A stretch of 28,954 nt of DNA from positions 1-28,954 of IMG/VR virus record IMGVR_UViG_3300020202_000190, one strand, 5' to 3'. The translations under genes were made by a program, and so were the position numbers. The notes under the pieces are model-generated. The model did not search any database, was not told where the DNA came from, and was given only the letters and a program-made list of their open reading frames with translations. The DNA is from a virus. This document shows positions 28,857-28,954 of the stretch, one piece after another. Each line of letters starts with the position of its first letter. Position 1 is the first letter of the stretch.

Positions 28857-28954
28857 GACGTCACCAGCTTGCGGATGGCAGTAGCGATACGGCCAGCAAC
28901 CCACATGCTCGCTCTCGTTTCGCATTGAGCTACCGCCGCCGCTTCCTCCAGCGC
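28853..28954 (-). CDS. partial hypothetical phage protein
   Basis: The minus-strand frame is open to the window edge, so the 5' end is missing. The visible 33 residues (LEEAAAVAQCETRAS, then VAGRIATAIRKL) resemble the helical C-terminus of common small phage proteins ending in '..AAAIRAL'. Function unknown. The stop overlaps the next ORF by ATGA. Confidence 0.5.
   Translation of the reverse strand, partial: ALEEAAAVAQCETRASMWVAGRIATAIRKLVTS

Overview
The window is about 29 kb of a GC-rich (above 60 % by eye) temperate tailed phage. The particle genes fit a short-tailed, podovirus-like phage with a P22-like portal / gp4 / gp10 / ejection-protein layout. No tape-measure gene, tail tube or sheath gene is visible. 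The host is most likely a GC-rich proteobacterium. The phage carries the 3' half of a bacterial tRNA-Ser(GCU), CCA included, as its attachment site. The genus cannot be fixed from the sequence.

Layout. (1) Positions 1-3175, plus strand: a tightly coupled run of small early/middle genes, mostly joined by ATGA overlaps, with two copies of a His-Cys3 zinc motif, a DUF551-like protein and reused ribosome-binding leaders. The run ends in a NusG-like NGN-KOW protein and a 35-residue Cys/Arg-rich ORF. (2) 3176-3304: a short non-coding leader. (3) 3305-18043: terminase, portal, a glycine-rich fibre, small head genes, scaffold, major capsid protein, a likely decoration protein, a three-gene glycosyltransferase-type cassette, and head-to-tail connector genes. 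(4) 18043-24057: a GNAT-like gene, a virion protein ending in a short S74-like chaperone domain, two probable DNA-ejection proteins and a second tail fibre. (5) 24098-25426: lysis genes (single-TM coiled-coil protein, probable endolysin, 3TM-type holin and two peptides of about 30 residues), closed by a rho-independent terminator at 25433-25457. (6) 25464-25840, minus strand: two small genes. (7) 25859-26313: the attP region with tRNA core and paired 9-mer repeats. (8) 26067-28954, minus strand: integrase, excisionase-like gene, two micro-ORFs, a radical SAM enzyme and small genes running off the window.

Two small genes lie antisense inside the plus-strand late block, each at a fibre gene boundary: a zinc ribbon (7511-7699) and a two-TM protein (22737-22973). 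Both look like independently acquired cassettes. Lysis/structural genes lie on one side of the tRNA fragment and int/xis on the other. That is the order of a circular or virion genome carrying attP, not of a simple integrated prophage end.

The strongest candidates for unusual biology are the NusG-like protein sited just before the packaging/structural genes (possible processive antiterminator), the glycosylation cassette among the head genes, the periodic repeats around attP, and the relay of overlapping micro-ORFs between the radical SAM and xis genes. I saw no CRISPR array, insertion sequence, rRNA, complete tRNA, reverse transcriptase or other recognisable defence system.
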